A DNA stretch of 64,000 bases from Kwoniella bestiolae CBS 10118 (GCF_000512585.2 NC_089242.1:1-64000), one strand, 5' to 3'. Shown: positions 18,071-30,670, counted from the first letter of the stretch. Made by a program: numbers and translations. The notes: generated by a model from the sequence alone, not told the origin.

Positions 18071-20151
18071 CACTATCTAACCTGTACGATCTGATGAAAG
18101 AAAAGGAAATTGTGATCATCAAACCCGTGACAATCAATGCACAGAACACCGACTTCAAGGACGCGAGGTATCCTGACAAAGCTTCCATCTTTTGAGCTTC
18201 TGACAAGGAAGGGATCGTCTGCTCCGGAGTTTTGATCACGGCTGCCGCGACCTGCAGCGAGGTCATATGGATGAGCACGGGCAAGGGACAATGGATGGGC
18301 TACACTTACTTCCGGGAAATCGCTAAAACGAGTTCTGATCTGTGTACTGAGGACCAGCTGCTGAAGACCAGCCGAAAGGCTCGCTCCAAGAACCTGACCA
18401 ATGGCTCGACTGAGATAAAGAACTGATGTAGCGCTAGCCATTTCGGAGTGGGGGACGGAAGCCTCAAGAGCAGTGAGAACGTTCGTCACTGCGATTCGGG
18501 ACCATGTCAGTTATTGCATGATAGCAAACAAGGCTAGAACCTACCGATGATCCCCCCTGCAAAGGCTGCCACTGCTAATTCAACCCATACTCTATGAACA
18601 CTGGTGTCCAGGCTCCAGAGCAGGAACGACAGGGAGCATGCCACGGGAACCAGTGATGTCCAGACCGTGAATGACTTGTATCCTCCCGTCCTTCGCATGT
18701 AGCTGTTTTGGACAGGTATTAGCATCGAACCGAGGCTCTTTTACAGATCTACAAAGATAGGACTCACTATCCGCCGAAGACCGCTCCCATCGCTAGTGTC
18801 AACGACGACGGTAGCAATAACAATCCCGTATCCTTCCCACCGAGCCCTTTCACGACGTGAATATAGATCGGACACATGAAGAATCTGGCAAATACGTTCA
18901 TCGATAACAGCATGGTTGATAGCAAGATCAAGGCTGGTGTTGATTGCTCAACAAGGTCAACAGGCACAATAGGCTCTTTTGCCACGTATTTCTCAACCGC
19001 ATAAAGTACAGGCAGACTTGTGATGAAAGCGACAAACATAGGAATGGTGAGCCTATGTCTCTCCGGAAGGGTATAAGTGTAAAGGGAGCAAGAGATCATG
19101 AGGGTTGTTATCTGTTAACTTTGCGATTGTATCAATTCCTCCAGCGCGAATCGATGATATTGCTCACTGAGAATAAGAGTATCAGAAATCCCAACCAATC
19201 GATCCTTCCAAGCCTCTCTTGAAGTGATGTCTCGTGTTCACGGATTGGCGGGTGAACCTTCCATAGTATAAGACCAAAGGCAATGAGCAGAGGCGGAACT
19301 TGCATCCAGAAAGCGTATCTGTCAGGCGTGACGTTAGACCGCATTTGGGGCATCCAATACAGGTGGACTTACCTCCAACTCCACTCATCTGCTACCCATC
19401 CTCCCACCAGAGCTCCCAGCTGCTCACTGCAAATTAGCCTGCTAACGAGATACGACAGCACAATTGGTCACCTACAGCACTGCCAGAAGCCCAGACCAAG
19501 TTGACATATCCTTGATAGATTCCCCTGTCTTCTATTGAAACGGTGTCGGATATGACCACTGCCGTCAAAGTGAGCAATCCGCCCCCTCCACATCCCGAGA
19601 CGATTCTGGCGCCAATCAGAAAATACATGCTGGGAGCCATAGCGCCAAGACATGTACCCGCTGAGACATATGGAAAAGAATCAGCTCGGTGTCCGGATGT
19701 CCTTTTTCTACGCTCTTACCTGCAAAAAGTACAAAAGCAACGATCATAGCTTGTCGTCTACCCATTATGTCTGCAATCTTGCCATAAAGAGGTGTCAACC
19801 CTGCCAATCCAAGTAGATAGCCTGAGCCGAGCCATGATACAAGATCGCCGGCTGCGAAGTGCGATCCAATGGTCAACTGAAGATTGGTCACGACAGTTGC
19901 CGACACTGCCGAGACAAACATGCTAAGGTATTTTGTGATATATCAGCTGGCAGGAAGCCCCTTGCCTGTGATTCAACTCACCTCATCCATAAACCGAAAC
20001 ACAAAAATGCAATTGACCGAAACGGAGGCGTTTGTTTTACATTGCCTGCTTGATCGTCTGGTTTAAATAAGAGAGGGGCAGTCTCTACATCCCGATTCGC
20101 AGATGCCGAAGCCTGAGAAGTCGCGTCGCCGATGCGATTGTAGCCAGTCAT
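18060..20151 (-). CDS. MFS transporter, 14-helix DHA2/Vba-like
   Basis: From ATG 20151 (MTGYNRIGDATSQASASANR) a hydrophilic tail leads into LCFGLWM, then MFVSAVSATVVTNLQLTIGS, GYLLGLAGLTPLYGKIADIMGRR (MFS motif A), RIVSGCGGGGLLTLTAVVIS, and SAVG after GIYQGYVNLVWASG (motif C region). Later exons hold RFFMCPIYIHVVKGLGGKD and SATSVLYLSRAIGQVLGASL, typical of the long drug:H+ antiporter or vacuolar basic amino-acid (Vba) group. The end FIRSYRLDSAKR stops at 18060. About eight introns interrupt it. The stop lies inside the predicted last exon of the convergent regulator. The substrate is unknown; export of a toxic compound or vacuolar amino-acid transport are both possible. Confidence 0.82.
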
Positions 20152-20485
20152 GATGTGAGAGCTTGTAGAGGAATGATCGTGTAGCTAGTATGTGCCAGGG
20201 GTTCCAATTGATCGATGATCATTTGAACATGGGATACGATAAAGACTTCAAGATCATAAGGACAGCCAGTATGTGTGTTGGTTCTTCTCATAAACCAGTT
20301 CACCCGGGAATGAGAATTCCGACAGTCGCCTAAATCCGATGGTCTTCAGCCACAGGCAAGATGAGGGAGATAAGGGTTCTGCATGACTCGATCGGTCCTG
20401 TTCCATGTTATGCGTATATAGGGAGATGACCCTGCTATCTGTACCATGAATCTGTGTCCAACGTCCTTCAGATTCTCTCGTTGAC

Positions 20486-21303
20486 ATGACCATTCCTCTC
20501 AGTGCAGAACATTCCCCTGCGCCTTCCGTTGCGGAAGTGTGTTTTGTTTTCGATATTCTGACTGCCAATGTGAATGCCGGATGGCAATCCGACACTAGTA
20601 TCTCTTATAATGGCACTGTACCGTCCGCTGGACACAAAAGGTACGTCATCAACTGTAGCATTTGGTTCGCGCTGACCTCTTTCCTTCCGTTGTCTGAGTA
20701 GTCCACTTTTTGTCAAGTACAAGCTTTTCGATGCAAACGGAGTAGACTGGTCATTGAGAGGTTGTATGGGAACTTTCGAGCCACATGAATTGGAACATGG
20801 GTTAGCCAGATGGGCCGTGATCAGTGGGTCTGGCGATCCAAGGTGGAAGCCTATAAATGTTGCGGAGCTGCCCAATATCGAGTGCACGTGAGCTGATGAG
20901 TTCACATTACCTGTGAAAGTGCAACGCTGATCTTTGTGCCGATCTCAGAGTCTCCTTTCTAAGCCCATTCCAAGACTGTGTAGATTACCTTGATTGGGAA
21001 ATTGGCACAGATGGAATCCGGATCTTCTTACCAGAATCATATAAACCGGATCCAGATCATCCAGAACCGGCAACGATACCGCCCACCACTCCGCTCTCAG
21101 CCACCTACTTGCCAGAAATTGCAGTAGAGCACGGTTGGACGAAAGTAGAAGCTGTCGATTCTGCGTGTTGGAAGTCAGGATATCGCGGTGTCGTGGATGA
21201 GGATCTAAGGAAGCAGTTGATGGTCAAAAAATACTCGACGAAGAAGTACACTATGAAATACGCGGAATACCTGGAGTGGAAGAAGAAGAGATCGGCTGTG
21301 TGA
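20486..21303 (+). CDS. AMMECR1-domain protein
   Basis: Three exons (introns 20641-20701 and 20889-20947, both canonical) encode about 230 residues. VAEVCFVFDILTANVNAG opens the fold. LRGCMGTFEPHELEHGLARW is the hallmark RGC-GTF segment of AMMECR1, followed by DPRWKPINVAELPNIECTVS, DWEIGTDGIRIFLPES, and the C-terminal EHGWTKVEAVD...KYTMKYAEYLEW. The length is normal for fungal single-domain members. AMMECR1 proteins are conserved in all domains of life, and their biochemical role is unsettled. The gene sits 334 bp from the divergent transporter at 20151. No lesion was seen. Confidence 0.9.
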
Positions 21304-21567
21304 TGGATGGGGTCGATCGGACTACACCAATGATGTTGTTATGTTAACTATCATGCTGTGCTTCTCTTCAGGACGGGTTCGTTCCCTGTGACAGAACCTC
21401 ATACAATCAATTCTGGTGTCAGTCCATGCGGTCATCGTGCCGCTAGGGTCAGTTCACTTCACTGGTTGGTCGACCGTATCGATGTACACTAATCTGCAAG
21501 TCGATCAAGATGCATATTATAGATATCCTTGGTATAAGGATGGAAGAGAGCCACTGCAGAAACCCAA

Positions 21568-23568
21568 CTAAAAGAGCATACCCTTTACTTGCTTGACTTC
21601 GGAGACCTTGATATTCTTGATCACCGCGACACAAGCGAGAGTGATAACCATGATTGTCGTACCGGCAATCAACATTCGCTTCTGGCCAACTCCATAAGCG
21701 TCAATGATAGCAGTTCTGGTGGGGTCCCCAATAGGATACGAAAGCTGAATGTCGAGACTCTCGTAGATGTCATCGAGGAGATCAATTGTCTCAGCAGGTA
21801 GTCGAGATGCGAGAGCATCGGGCAAGGTGTGAGTCCAGATAGCACCAGAGATAGAGCCACCGACAGCTGAGCCGACGTTACCGAAAGTACTGAGGATGGC
21901 GAGAAGAGCGGCCGAGTCGTTGTGGTTACCAGCCGCTAATACTGATACTTGCATGCAGATGACGAGTGCTCCACCGGCGAGAGCGAGGAATATCTGGCAC
22001 ATGACGTTGAATCCGACAGATTGGTTGGGATTTCGGAAGTAGATGAGTAAGCCGGTGAACAGAATATAGATGAGGATACTGGGCCACATGAGCCATTTGT
22101 AGTAGCCAGTCTTTCTGATGAGGATCCCCACTCCAATCAGCCATACACCGTTGACGACACTGGAGGCACTGTCGATATAACCAGCAACGGATATCGATAC
22201 GTCGTATACCACTTGGAGATATGAAGTGTAATAGCTTTGCCAACAACCGGCGGCGATGATGAAGAAGAAATCGAGGAGACAGGTACCGAGAACGGTCTTA
22301 GAGACCAAAAGGTTCCAAGGGACGAAAGGTTCAGGAGCGAGGTATCGTTCGTAAAAGGCGAAAGAAATGAGCATGAGGCCACCGATGATGATCATAGCGA
22401 TGATACCGGGACTCTTCCATGAATCGGCGAAAGTCTCCACGATGGAGAAAGGCAACAGGAACAAGGCAAGTCCACCGGCGATAAGGAAGATACCGAAAAC
22501 TGTGATCTAGGTCAATACAGGTAGCGGAGGGTTTGGTCGTAACACTCACTGTCGAATTGCACCGCATAATACCACACCGACTGGAGCGCAGTTCGACCAG
22601 AAGCCTTTCTAGGAGGAAGCAAACCGTTCTTCTTGGCCTGGAGCTTGTTGATGAACAAGATGATAACCAGCGGGGCTGCGACGGCAGGTAGAATGATGGA
22701 GAAAGCTCCGTACGCCCATCTCCAGTTGGACTCGTAGAATCCTTCGGATGCTTTCGATCCGGCAAAGGCGGTGATGACATATGGTGACGATGTGAAAGCG
22801 TAAGCGAGACCTCGGTCCTTGAGCGAAGAGGTATCTGCGGTGATGATGTCGATACAGAAGATCATTCCGGCAAATCCGATGGAGTAGAAGATCTGCAAAG
22901 AGATCAGCTGGCAAGACCACGTTCATAGAGCTGGCAACACTCACTTGAGCAGCGCAGTAGGTCGCAATGTTGTTACAGGTAGCACTGAGAATCATACCTA
23001 TCGTAGCCAAACCGACAAGCACAACCAATCCTTTCAATCGTCCCCATACATTGACAGCTCGAGCGACCGTGAGGTAGGTCACTGCACCCATGATGCTAGC
23101 GACGACGGAGATGATGGGAATGAGGGAGTGTGCCGAGAAGCCGGAGACAATGTAAGGACCGAGATTGGAAGTGATGGAGCCCTCGAATGCTCGAACGAGG
23201 TACATGAGGAACATGCTGAGAGGATTTAGTGATCGGTTTCAAGGCAATGCTGACGACGCATGAACTCACAAGATATAAGCAATCACCAGAGACTTCCTTG
23301 TCCACGTAAGCGTAAGCGCTTCGATTTCCCGCACTCCCTCCTGGATATCCTCATCCGGTTGATCAGCGTGCTTGTATTCGTTGTAATATCCGTCTGTGTG
23401 GGATTGGTGCGATAGATGGGGAACTGCTGGGGTTTCGTTGTCGAGAGATTTCTCCTTATCCGCGTCTTCTGCACTCCTAGTCGGTGGTTGAGGTGCTTCG
23501 ACGTCGTTGGACAAGTAGCTTCGCTCCATTTGAGCTGCAGCCTGTTCCGCTGGAGTCGGTAGTGACAT
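21568..23568 (-). CDS. Siderophore-iron transporter, MFS (Arn/Sit/Mir type)
   Basis: The ATG at 23568 starts a hydrophilic N-terminus rich in Glu/Asp (MSLPTPAEQAAAQMERSYLS) that enters ALTLTWTRKSLVIAYIL. Downstream features typical of fungal siderophore transporters are FLMYLVRAFEGSITSNLGPY, YLTVARAVNVWGRLKG, QIFYSIGFAGMIFCIDIITA, and ESNWRWAYGAFSII. The last exon adds CWQSYYTSYLQVVYDVSISV and SAVGGSISGAIWTHTLPDAL. Four exons are seen with short introns, for example about 23217-23270. It imports ferric siderophores by proton symport at the plasma membrane or in endosomes; the ligand is not predictable. Iron-repressor-type GATA sites lie upstream. Confidence 0.9.
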
Positions 23569-23709
23569 GGTGATGAACACTGAACTGGGGGACGGCGATG
23601 GATTGGTACGTGCTGATGAATGGGCCGAGCTGAGACCTATTGGACAGATATATCATCGAGCTCCAAGTATATATAGGTAGATCCGATGGCATGTAGAACA
23701 CAGACGTCT

Positions 23710-23972
23710 ATCTGATAAAAAATTTTCACACACCCTTATTCGGCCGATCTCGTCAAACAGGAGCATGTCGTTTGGCTTATCTGACAAGGATCTTTCAGAG
23801 GAAGTCAAGCACTCAAGGAACAAGCCAAAAATATACCACGCCAAGGTAACGTTATCCTCCTCTTGCTCCACAGGCCAGGCAGCCATTTCGTTTAAGGAAG
23901 ATCCTCCGATCAGGGACTGGGCGGTAAAGAAAATTTGCGCAGGTTCAAAGTTGAACATCCGATATCTGATAC
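23710..23972. promoter_or_regulatory. Iron GATA-factor sites upstream of siderophore transporter
   Basis: ATCTGATAA at 23710-23718 is a perfect match to ATCWGATAA, the site of the SreA/Urbs1/Cir1 type iron GATA repressors, 142 bp upstream of the start codon. Two 8-of-9 matches follow: TTATCTGAC (minus-strand GTCAGATAA) at 23777-23785 and ATCTGATAC at 23964-23972. Confidence 0.6.
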
Positions 23973-24812
23973 ACCATCGCCGCTGCCAGCGGCTACATCG
24001 GGGTTGCCCAATTCAGTGGAATAATCACCTGCGGCCGAGAGCTGACATTTTGGGTGTTGGTGCAAGCTATCTCAAGAAGTGAAGGGTGTTCCGTCCGGGA
24101 TGATTTCGCGTTGGCCGTGTGAGATGTGGAGATGGCAATATGAGGGCAAATGGAAGAGGTAGCCGCTATGCTCGCTTGTTCTTGGACATGCTGTGGACAA
24201 TGGAGAAATCCGGGTGGTGATGCGCAGGCGCGGCTTATCCTACCAGAAAGCGGCTGCGATGAGACGTAGAAGCTGGGGAGGGATGAATACGGTTGGACAT
24301 GTAGACTTACAAGGACTGATCCCGGGCATGAATTACTTCTCAACTCCCCGACTCCATCTACCTGCCAATGTTTCTTACGAGCTGAGTTCAAGCGAGCCCG
24401 TCCTCTAACGATGCGACGCATCTCGCAGTACATCTGACCTTGATTCCATCTGCCGAATCTTTGTGCTAATCCGCAAAATATTGTTTTCGCTCCCCGTACC
24501 TCCCATACTTTATATCATGGACGTGAATCGATGGTCACACAGTATCATTGCAGATCATGATGCTGGGTGTCGTCTACTGGATAGTGCAAGGGTTTGGGAG
24601 TGCTAGGTACATGAGTCGCAACAAATCAGACGTACACAACTCCCATTAAGAGCAAATGTGACGCGCTCCCATCACCCAAGAGGTTCAGGAGTTTGTGACA
24701 TTGACGTAAACGCGTGGGAAACCCTTGTTAAGCCTGGTGCAAGCCCAACACGTCGCAATCAACTCAAACAATAATGCATACAGATGGATCAATTTCTACC
24801 AATACTTGTTCT
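23973..24812. other. Intergenic region, no supported gene
   Basis: Small open frames exist on both strands but none shows a domain, a signal peptide or a convincing splice structure. It separates the promoter of the siderophore transporter from the 3' end of the monooxygenase. Confidence 0.4.
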
Positions 24813-26527
24813 CTATGCAGGAGTAGCTATAGCCTTTCCAGTAATCCTTATCCCACACTCAGCGGGCTCAGCCTTGTTCACGCTCTCCGGTACAGCCACA
24901 GGATCTGCGTTTCCCCCCAAATCTGCCAGACCTCCCGGCATCACACCATACTTGGCAGCAATTTTTATCTCTATCTGATCACTCTCATGCAACCACTCCT
25001 TCGAATGACCCTCGATCTCAGCCGCACCAGACCACTTCGCGTCCTCGTTCAGCCACGACACAGTGTCCCTCACATACTCTCGCTCTCCATCTTGCCCCAT
25101 GAAATGTCGGAATTTGCCTTTCCCTTTCTTGACGATCACTTGGTCCAGAGCAGTGCGTTGCGTGTCTTGATCAGGTAGTCTGGCTGTGCCCGCGAACACT
25201 CGAGAGATGGAGATAGACTGGTACTCGAAGAAGGAAAAGGCAGAAGTGTTGACACTGATACCGATGAATGTGAGTGTTGGGTCAGGGATATAGAAAACAT
25301 CGCGATATAGGTTGAGCACTTGATCACCGCATTCCACAAGTGGTTCCGGAGCATCTGGCCTGATTGGTGAGTTTGGTTCGTGGTGGAATTGTGGGAGGAA
25401 GGGGTATGAGTACTGGTAACCAGTGCAGAAGATGACATGGTCGATACCACTGACAACTTTCCCGCTGAACAGATCTATCTCCGCATCTTGTATCCGCTGA
25501 CACTCCGCAATCGGTTGGAAAGCACTAATTTCCCCTATATCCTCTGTTTTCTCCGTCTGTCTAGATCGCTGAGCTGCTCGGAAGGCCTGGTAGCCACTTG
25601 GAGCGCTGGTGCTGACTCGAGCAGATACCAGAATTTTGGAAGCATGCGGCGTCAAATCTCGAGCGATGTCCATCCCACTAGTTCCTGCTCCGATAATCAA
25701 AACCGTCTTTCCAGCATACGCTTCAGGTCGACGATATCCTTGGGAATGCAAGAAGGCATCTGGCCATCGCTGGTACCATTGTCCAGCACCAGGTATCTCA
25801 GGTATCAGAGGGGCGTTGTAGTGACCTGTAGCGACGAGTACTGCGTCGAACAGCTATTTCACCCGGCTTCGTCAGCTTCTACACCCCGTGATTTGTCGAA
25901 TTATCACAACTTACTTCGCTATACGATGTCTCTTTCACTTTTTCCCCTTCCAACTCCTCCAGTTTCCTCAAATTCAGTTCCCATAATCCATCAGAATTCT
26001 TCGAGGCATTCTCCACGCGAGTATTCAGCCTAGTTATCGGCTGTAAGTTGAAGTGTTTCCAATATCGCCTGACATAATCCGCCAGCTCCCAATGAGGCAC
26101 GCAGTCAGGAGTGTCTGGGGGATAAGGGAAGTCCTTGAACTGGTCGCAGGATTAGCGATATGACCAGTCGAAGTTTAGATGTACTTACAGCTAACGTCTT
26201 TGTCGGTACATTGTTTGTCAGGTTCCAGTAGCAAGGGTTGGGTGGATTGAACAGATTACGGCGTATTCGCTTCGAATCCTCGTAAACACCATCTTCACCC
26301 CACGTCGGCGTGAATGCACCGGTTGAAGGAGGGGGTGTTGGCACCGACAGTGGACCTGCAGTAGACTCCTTCCAATTCCAAATTCCACCCACATCATCCT
26401 GTCGCTCAAACACGGTAACATCTAGACCGGCATCACGTAATTGTCGTGCTGCAGGCACTCCAGATGGTCCACTACCAATGATAGCTACACGCTTTATGGG
26501 CCGCTTGAACTGGTAGAACTCGGGCAT
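24813..26527 (-). CDS. Flavin-containing monooxygenase
   Basis: From ATG 26527 the protein reads MPEFYQFKRPIKRVAIIGSG: GSGPSG is the FAD Rossmann motif near residue 17, followed by FERQDDVGGIWNW as usual for FMOs. After an intron, FKDFPYPPDTPDCVPHWELA corresponds to the family's PFP..P-F...H-YL region. LVATGHYNAPLIPEIPG comes next, then GKTVLIIGAGTSGMDIA with the second nucleotide-binding motif for NADPH, and FCTGYQYSYPFL, the ATG/CTGY linker. Two introns are seen (about 26145-26190 and 25855-25915). The predicted length, about 540 residues, fits. These enzymes oxygenate soft nucleophiles (N, S) using NADPH and O2. Neighbouring siderophore transport raises the idea of an N-hydroxylase, but ornithine monooxygenases look different, so I would not claim that. 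Confidence 0.9.
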
Positions 26528-27537
26528 GGTGTCGGTTTGCTTTAAGAGTACTTGAGACGCGCTGGAAGTGCAATAGGTCGGATTTGGTTTCGAAATAAGA
26601 TGCATTGCACTTCAGGAATCCCGTGTAGTGTTTGCCTATATATACAATCTCAACGGTTCTCCGAGAAATTTTCGTCTTCATATGCATTACAATCAATGTT
26701 ATAATGTATATTGCCAATGAACAAGGCTTGGCCGTGGCGATTGAGACTCTAACGTCAGATTGCGCAATTTTCGGCTAAATGCGAGTGGTGATGTTTATTG
26801 GTATGCCTCGCCAGACCATCAGCTTTATTGGTATTGTTTCGGAGAGCAACGCATCTGATCCCTTTCCTTAGATGATTTGGGAGAGCTTGTAGGCTTGCAT
26901 CTCCGATAAGCAACCCGCCGCTGGAGCGTGACACGAGACATCAGGCGGTTGCGCACGAAAGGAAATGAGAGCAAGGGTGCGTAGCTTAGCTGCAAGCAGG
27001 GGCAGCTTTATTTTGCTACGATGTTGATACTCCCCGGATCATCAGCCACCGAAAGTAAGTTCAACAACGACGATTCCCGTTTGGAGTAGCGCAGGCATCT
27101 CACTTGAGCATGACAGTCGAAGCAGGCTTCATTTTCTCGTGGGACAATCGAGTTAGACTGCAGTGTCGATTAGCTACCTAGCGGTCAAGGTTTTGACCAG
27201 TGAATCTACTACTTGCGCTTCACATGGTCCTTGTCACATCATGACGATGTAGAAGCTCCGGTCAAGAAAGGGTGTCAGAATCCATTTGCATGCTATTCTT
27301 CGGTTCATAGTACTTGTTACGTTTCGACCACCCATCACCGCACACCGATGATGTGCAATCGTATCATGGCTGAGATGACGCCTTTGCTTCGGATGACCGA
27401 ATTCTGTGTGGGCGGTTCGGCGCTATAAGGGCAGCTTGATTTCCGCTGGGCCTTTACTTTATACTCGTCTGCCTTTGACCTCATACCTCATGGAAAGACT
27501 CCGAGTCTATTTTTGCGCTCTGTCCACTGCCTAGAAG
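26528..27537. other. Intergenic region, about 1 kb
   Basis: No supported gene is seen. It contains the monooxygenase promoter (AT-rich TATATATACAATC around 26637) and, at the right end, a TTTATACTCG element upstream of the candidate gene at 27538. Confidence 0.4.
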
Positions 27538-28278
27538 ATGTGTGACTCGAATCCGTTCTTTGACGATCCTGAAAAATCACTTTACCCAGATGTACCCTGT
27601 GGATCAGCCCACCAGTGCACGACTTGGACAACTGCTACCGATCTTTGTACACGTACCTGGTGTCAAGTCCAGCCAAAATCCCTGATCAGTGTACAAACAA
27701 TCGGAAGCAACTCTCAAGAATCGGGCAGTCATATTCGCTTCTCAATAAGATCCGCAAACCTGAACATGTCATTGAGCGAAATTGAAGTACTTGATTTGCA
27801 AGGATCACCTCTGCTCGCCCTTGTAAGCGATTCGAATGAATGGTCCTCTCTAGTCTAGCTGAAGGGAATCAGCTTCATGTGTAGGGGTGTTGCAACATCG
27901 CAAGTAGACGTGAGGAGTGTTAGTCTGTTGCCAAACAGCACACAGCATATTGTGCTTACCAACAGCCACGGTGTTGAATTATGTTTACTTCGGACGAGGT
28001 CTATTTGAGAAGGCAGGATCTTTTAAAATGTCAATGTTCACACTTTGCGGGTGACAAATACTTCAGTCGTGATAAAATCATATGATCTTAAAGATGCTCA
28101 CCTGGCAGAATCGCAATCGGGATCTCCTTTTGAGTCTGTATTCGATCGATCCAAGGTCTCTTTACACTTAGTGCAAGGCTGCGAGGCTTTCGTTACATCC
28201 CATCGCAGTGGTGCACCGAAATTGAGCCAGCTTAACGTGAAACGCGTCAGTCCGCAAAGCACGATCGCCGATGCGTGA
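27538..28278 (+). CDS. Candidate small gene of unknown function, splicing uncertain
   Basis: ATG at 27538 opens 95 codons (MCDSNPFFDDPEKSLYPDVP onward, with several Cys and a strand-rich second half). A 36-bp GTAAGC...TCTAG segment (27823-27858) could be an intron; removing it extends the frame to 28008. A second well-behaved open stretch ending at TGA 28276-28278 (VVIKSYDLKDAHLAESQSGS) could be a further exon through an intron ending at about 28066. I do not recognise a family. Without transcripts the exon structure is a guess, and it may be a decayed gene. Confidence 0.3.
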
Positions 28279-28681
28279 CGGCTCAGTGCAAAACAGGCCA
28301 AATCGTTCAAAGTTGATTGGCTTGTCTTGCCCCTGTCGTCATAGCCTGATCGAGATATGGTTACTTACCCCGCAGTGCCTAAACCTCATCACGTTATGAC
28401 GCTGTTCACTGGAATCTTGTGACCTATTCTGTAACCTGATTATTTCTCTAAATCGACCACCGGTGTGCATCGTGAGCTGCATGATTGGTCCATTGAAATA
28501 GCACAGCTAAGATGCCTCTGGTCCTTCTTTTCCCCCATCCACCATACGCGTGATGCTCTTGCTAAGACGATCTTGCGCAAATCTCATAAGACACAAATCT
28601 GCATCAGTCAGACCAGCTAGAGTCGTTTGGAATATAAACACACGCTCACAACACATCAGTCCACAAATCGGTCTTAGAAGT
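28279..28681. other. Intergenic / promoter region
   Basis: Nothing coding was recognised. It is upstream of the DAO-Rieske gene. Confidence 0.4.
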
Positions 28682-30670
28682 ATGTCTGGATCAGACTCAT
28701 CAGGCGCTACCAAGACAGGTGAGTAATATTGGATCGCAGAGGCAAGGCTACAGGCTGATTTACAAGCAGTATGGCTGGAGCGAGACAATCTCTTGTCCAA
28801 AGTACCTGCGTACCCTCAACTCACCCATGATACCAAGACGGACGTCGTAGTTGTAGGAGGGGGTATTGCTGGCTTGCACATAGCGTATGAGCTGTTGAGC
28901 TCCGGTATGAAGAAGGTCGTGCTGGTCGAGGATGGTAGTGAGTGTTTCCGGCCTGTTACATGTAGAGGTCTCGCTGAATAGTATCGCAGAGATCGGGTCC
29001 GGAGAAACAGGAAGAACGACTGGTCATTTGTCTGCTGATAATGAATACAATGACTTCTTGGTGGGTACCAGACCATTCCTCTTACAACAGCCAGAAAGAT
29101 AGTACTGACATACTACCTCTTAGAAATTACACGGCGCAGAAGGTACCGCCCAAATCGCCGCGGCCCAACAGGCAGCGATCGATCGAATCGCTACTATTGT
29201 CAATAAACACAACATCGACTGTGACTTCGTCCGTGCGCCTGGATACATGTTCCATGGCCTGCCTACTAGTTCCAAAGAGTTCCGACTGGACACCTTGGAA
29301 GAGCTATATGATGCAGCAGAGCAGACCGGTAAACTGGATGTGACGATTGTCAACGATGCCTTCATCAAGGGATTCAAGAGTGGCCCGGCTGTGCGATTCG
29401 GTAATCAAGCTACCTTCCATCCTACCAAATATCTCCAGGCGTTAGCCAAGATTGTGTCAGATATGGGTGGTGAGATTTACGAAAAGACTCGATACATGAA
29501 CTACCAAGAAGAGAATGGCGGTGTGACTGCGATGCTGGACAACGACAAGAAGGTCCACGCGGAAGCGTTGGTGATGGCGACAAACGTGCCCTTGCAGAAA
29601 GTGAGCAACAGTTTTGTTTACCCAGGATTCTAGCTTATATTGCTTCTGATATAGCTCATCATGATTGAAAGAGTAGAAGCATTCAGGACTTACGCCGTAG
29701 CCCTAAAAATTCCTACCTCTTCCGTCTCGTCAAACGGAGAAGAGGCTTTGTGGTGGGATCTGGGTGATCCGTACCACTATGTCAGGGTCACGCCTCACAA
29801 ACAAGACGGATACAGCTTATTGGTAGTCGGAGGTGAAGATGAAAAGGTTGGTCAGCATGACGATTATGAAGAACGCTTCAAACGTTTGGAATCGTGGACT
29901 AGAGAGAGGTGGACTGCAGCTGAAGACGTGGAATACAAATGGAGTGGCCAAGTCTTGGATTCTCAGGATGGGTTAGTCAATGTTTCCTCAGTCCCTGAGC
30001 TGTGCTGATGAGCTTGCAGGATCGGCCACTTACATCGGTCGAAACCCTGGTACCAACAACGTATATGTCCATAGTGGGTTGAACACATGCTTTCGTCATC
30101 TGAGCATAGTCATACTGATGTATACCTCATCGCAGCCGGTGACAACGGTGATGGTCTCACCTACGCCGCCATCGGCGGTCTTTTGATCACCGATCTCATC
30201 CTTGGCAAAGAGAACCCATGGGCACATACGTTCTCGCCTTCTCGACAACACAGTGGATCACACTTGAAACAGGCTCTTCATACTCTACCTAACCTGATCA
30301 AGGAGAACTTGTCCGATCAGATCTACTATACCAAATGGGCTGTGGCTTGTACAAAGACCGTCAAAGACATCGAAGATCTCGTTCCGGGGGAGGGAGATGT
30401 GGTGAGGGAAGGTTTGAGCCCGATCGCCGTGTATAAGGACGAATCGGGTGGTATCCACAAGATGACTGCCATCTGTCCGTAAGTGAATCACTGTCATATC
30501 GGAAGACTTGGTCCATGATACTGATACAAACACCGCACAGTCACCTGAAAGGTATCGTAGCTTGGAATACTGCCGAGAAGTCCTTCGATTGCCCAGTACA
30601 CGGATCGAGGTTCACCTGTAAAGGTGAGGTCGTCAATGGTCCTGCCAAAGGTCCACTGCAGCCCAAGTGA
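28682..30670 (+). CDS. FAD-dependent oxidoreductase with C-terminal Rieske domain
   Basis: A short first exon (MSGSDSSGATKT) splices through 28720-28770 to VWLERDNLLSKVPAYPQL. TDVVVVGGGIAGLHIAYELL is the FAD-binding dinucleotide motif, GSGETGRTTGHLSADNEY the flavin-loop region and KLHGAEGTAQIAAAQQAAID the DAO-family helix. The middle (AVRFGNQATFHPTKYLQALA, EALVMATNVPLQK) is standard DAO fold, and GDNGDGLTYAAIGGLLITDL closes the FAD domain. The last 90 residues hold CPHLKG and DCPVHGSRF, the CxH...CxxH ligands of a Rieske 2Fe-2S cluster. The start chosen gives the shortest N-terminus. The DAO-plus-Rieske layout is known in bacteria and fungi; the substrate is unknown, possibly an amine or amino acid. 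Six or so introns are required; no lesion was seen. Confidence 0.9.

Noticed and set aside
23653..24433. Several open frames of 70-146 codons on both strands
   Set aside because: No start context, domain, or splice support; the region also holds the transporter's regulatory sites.
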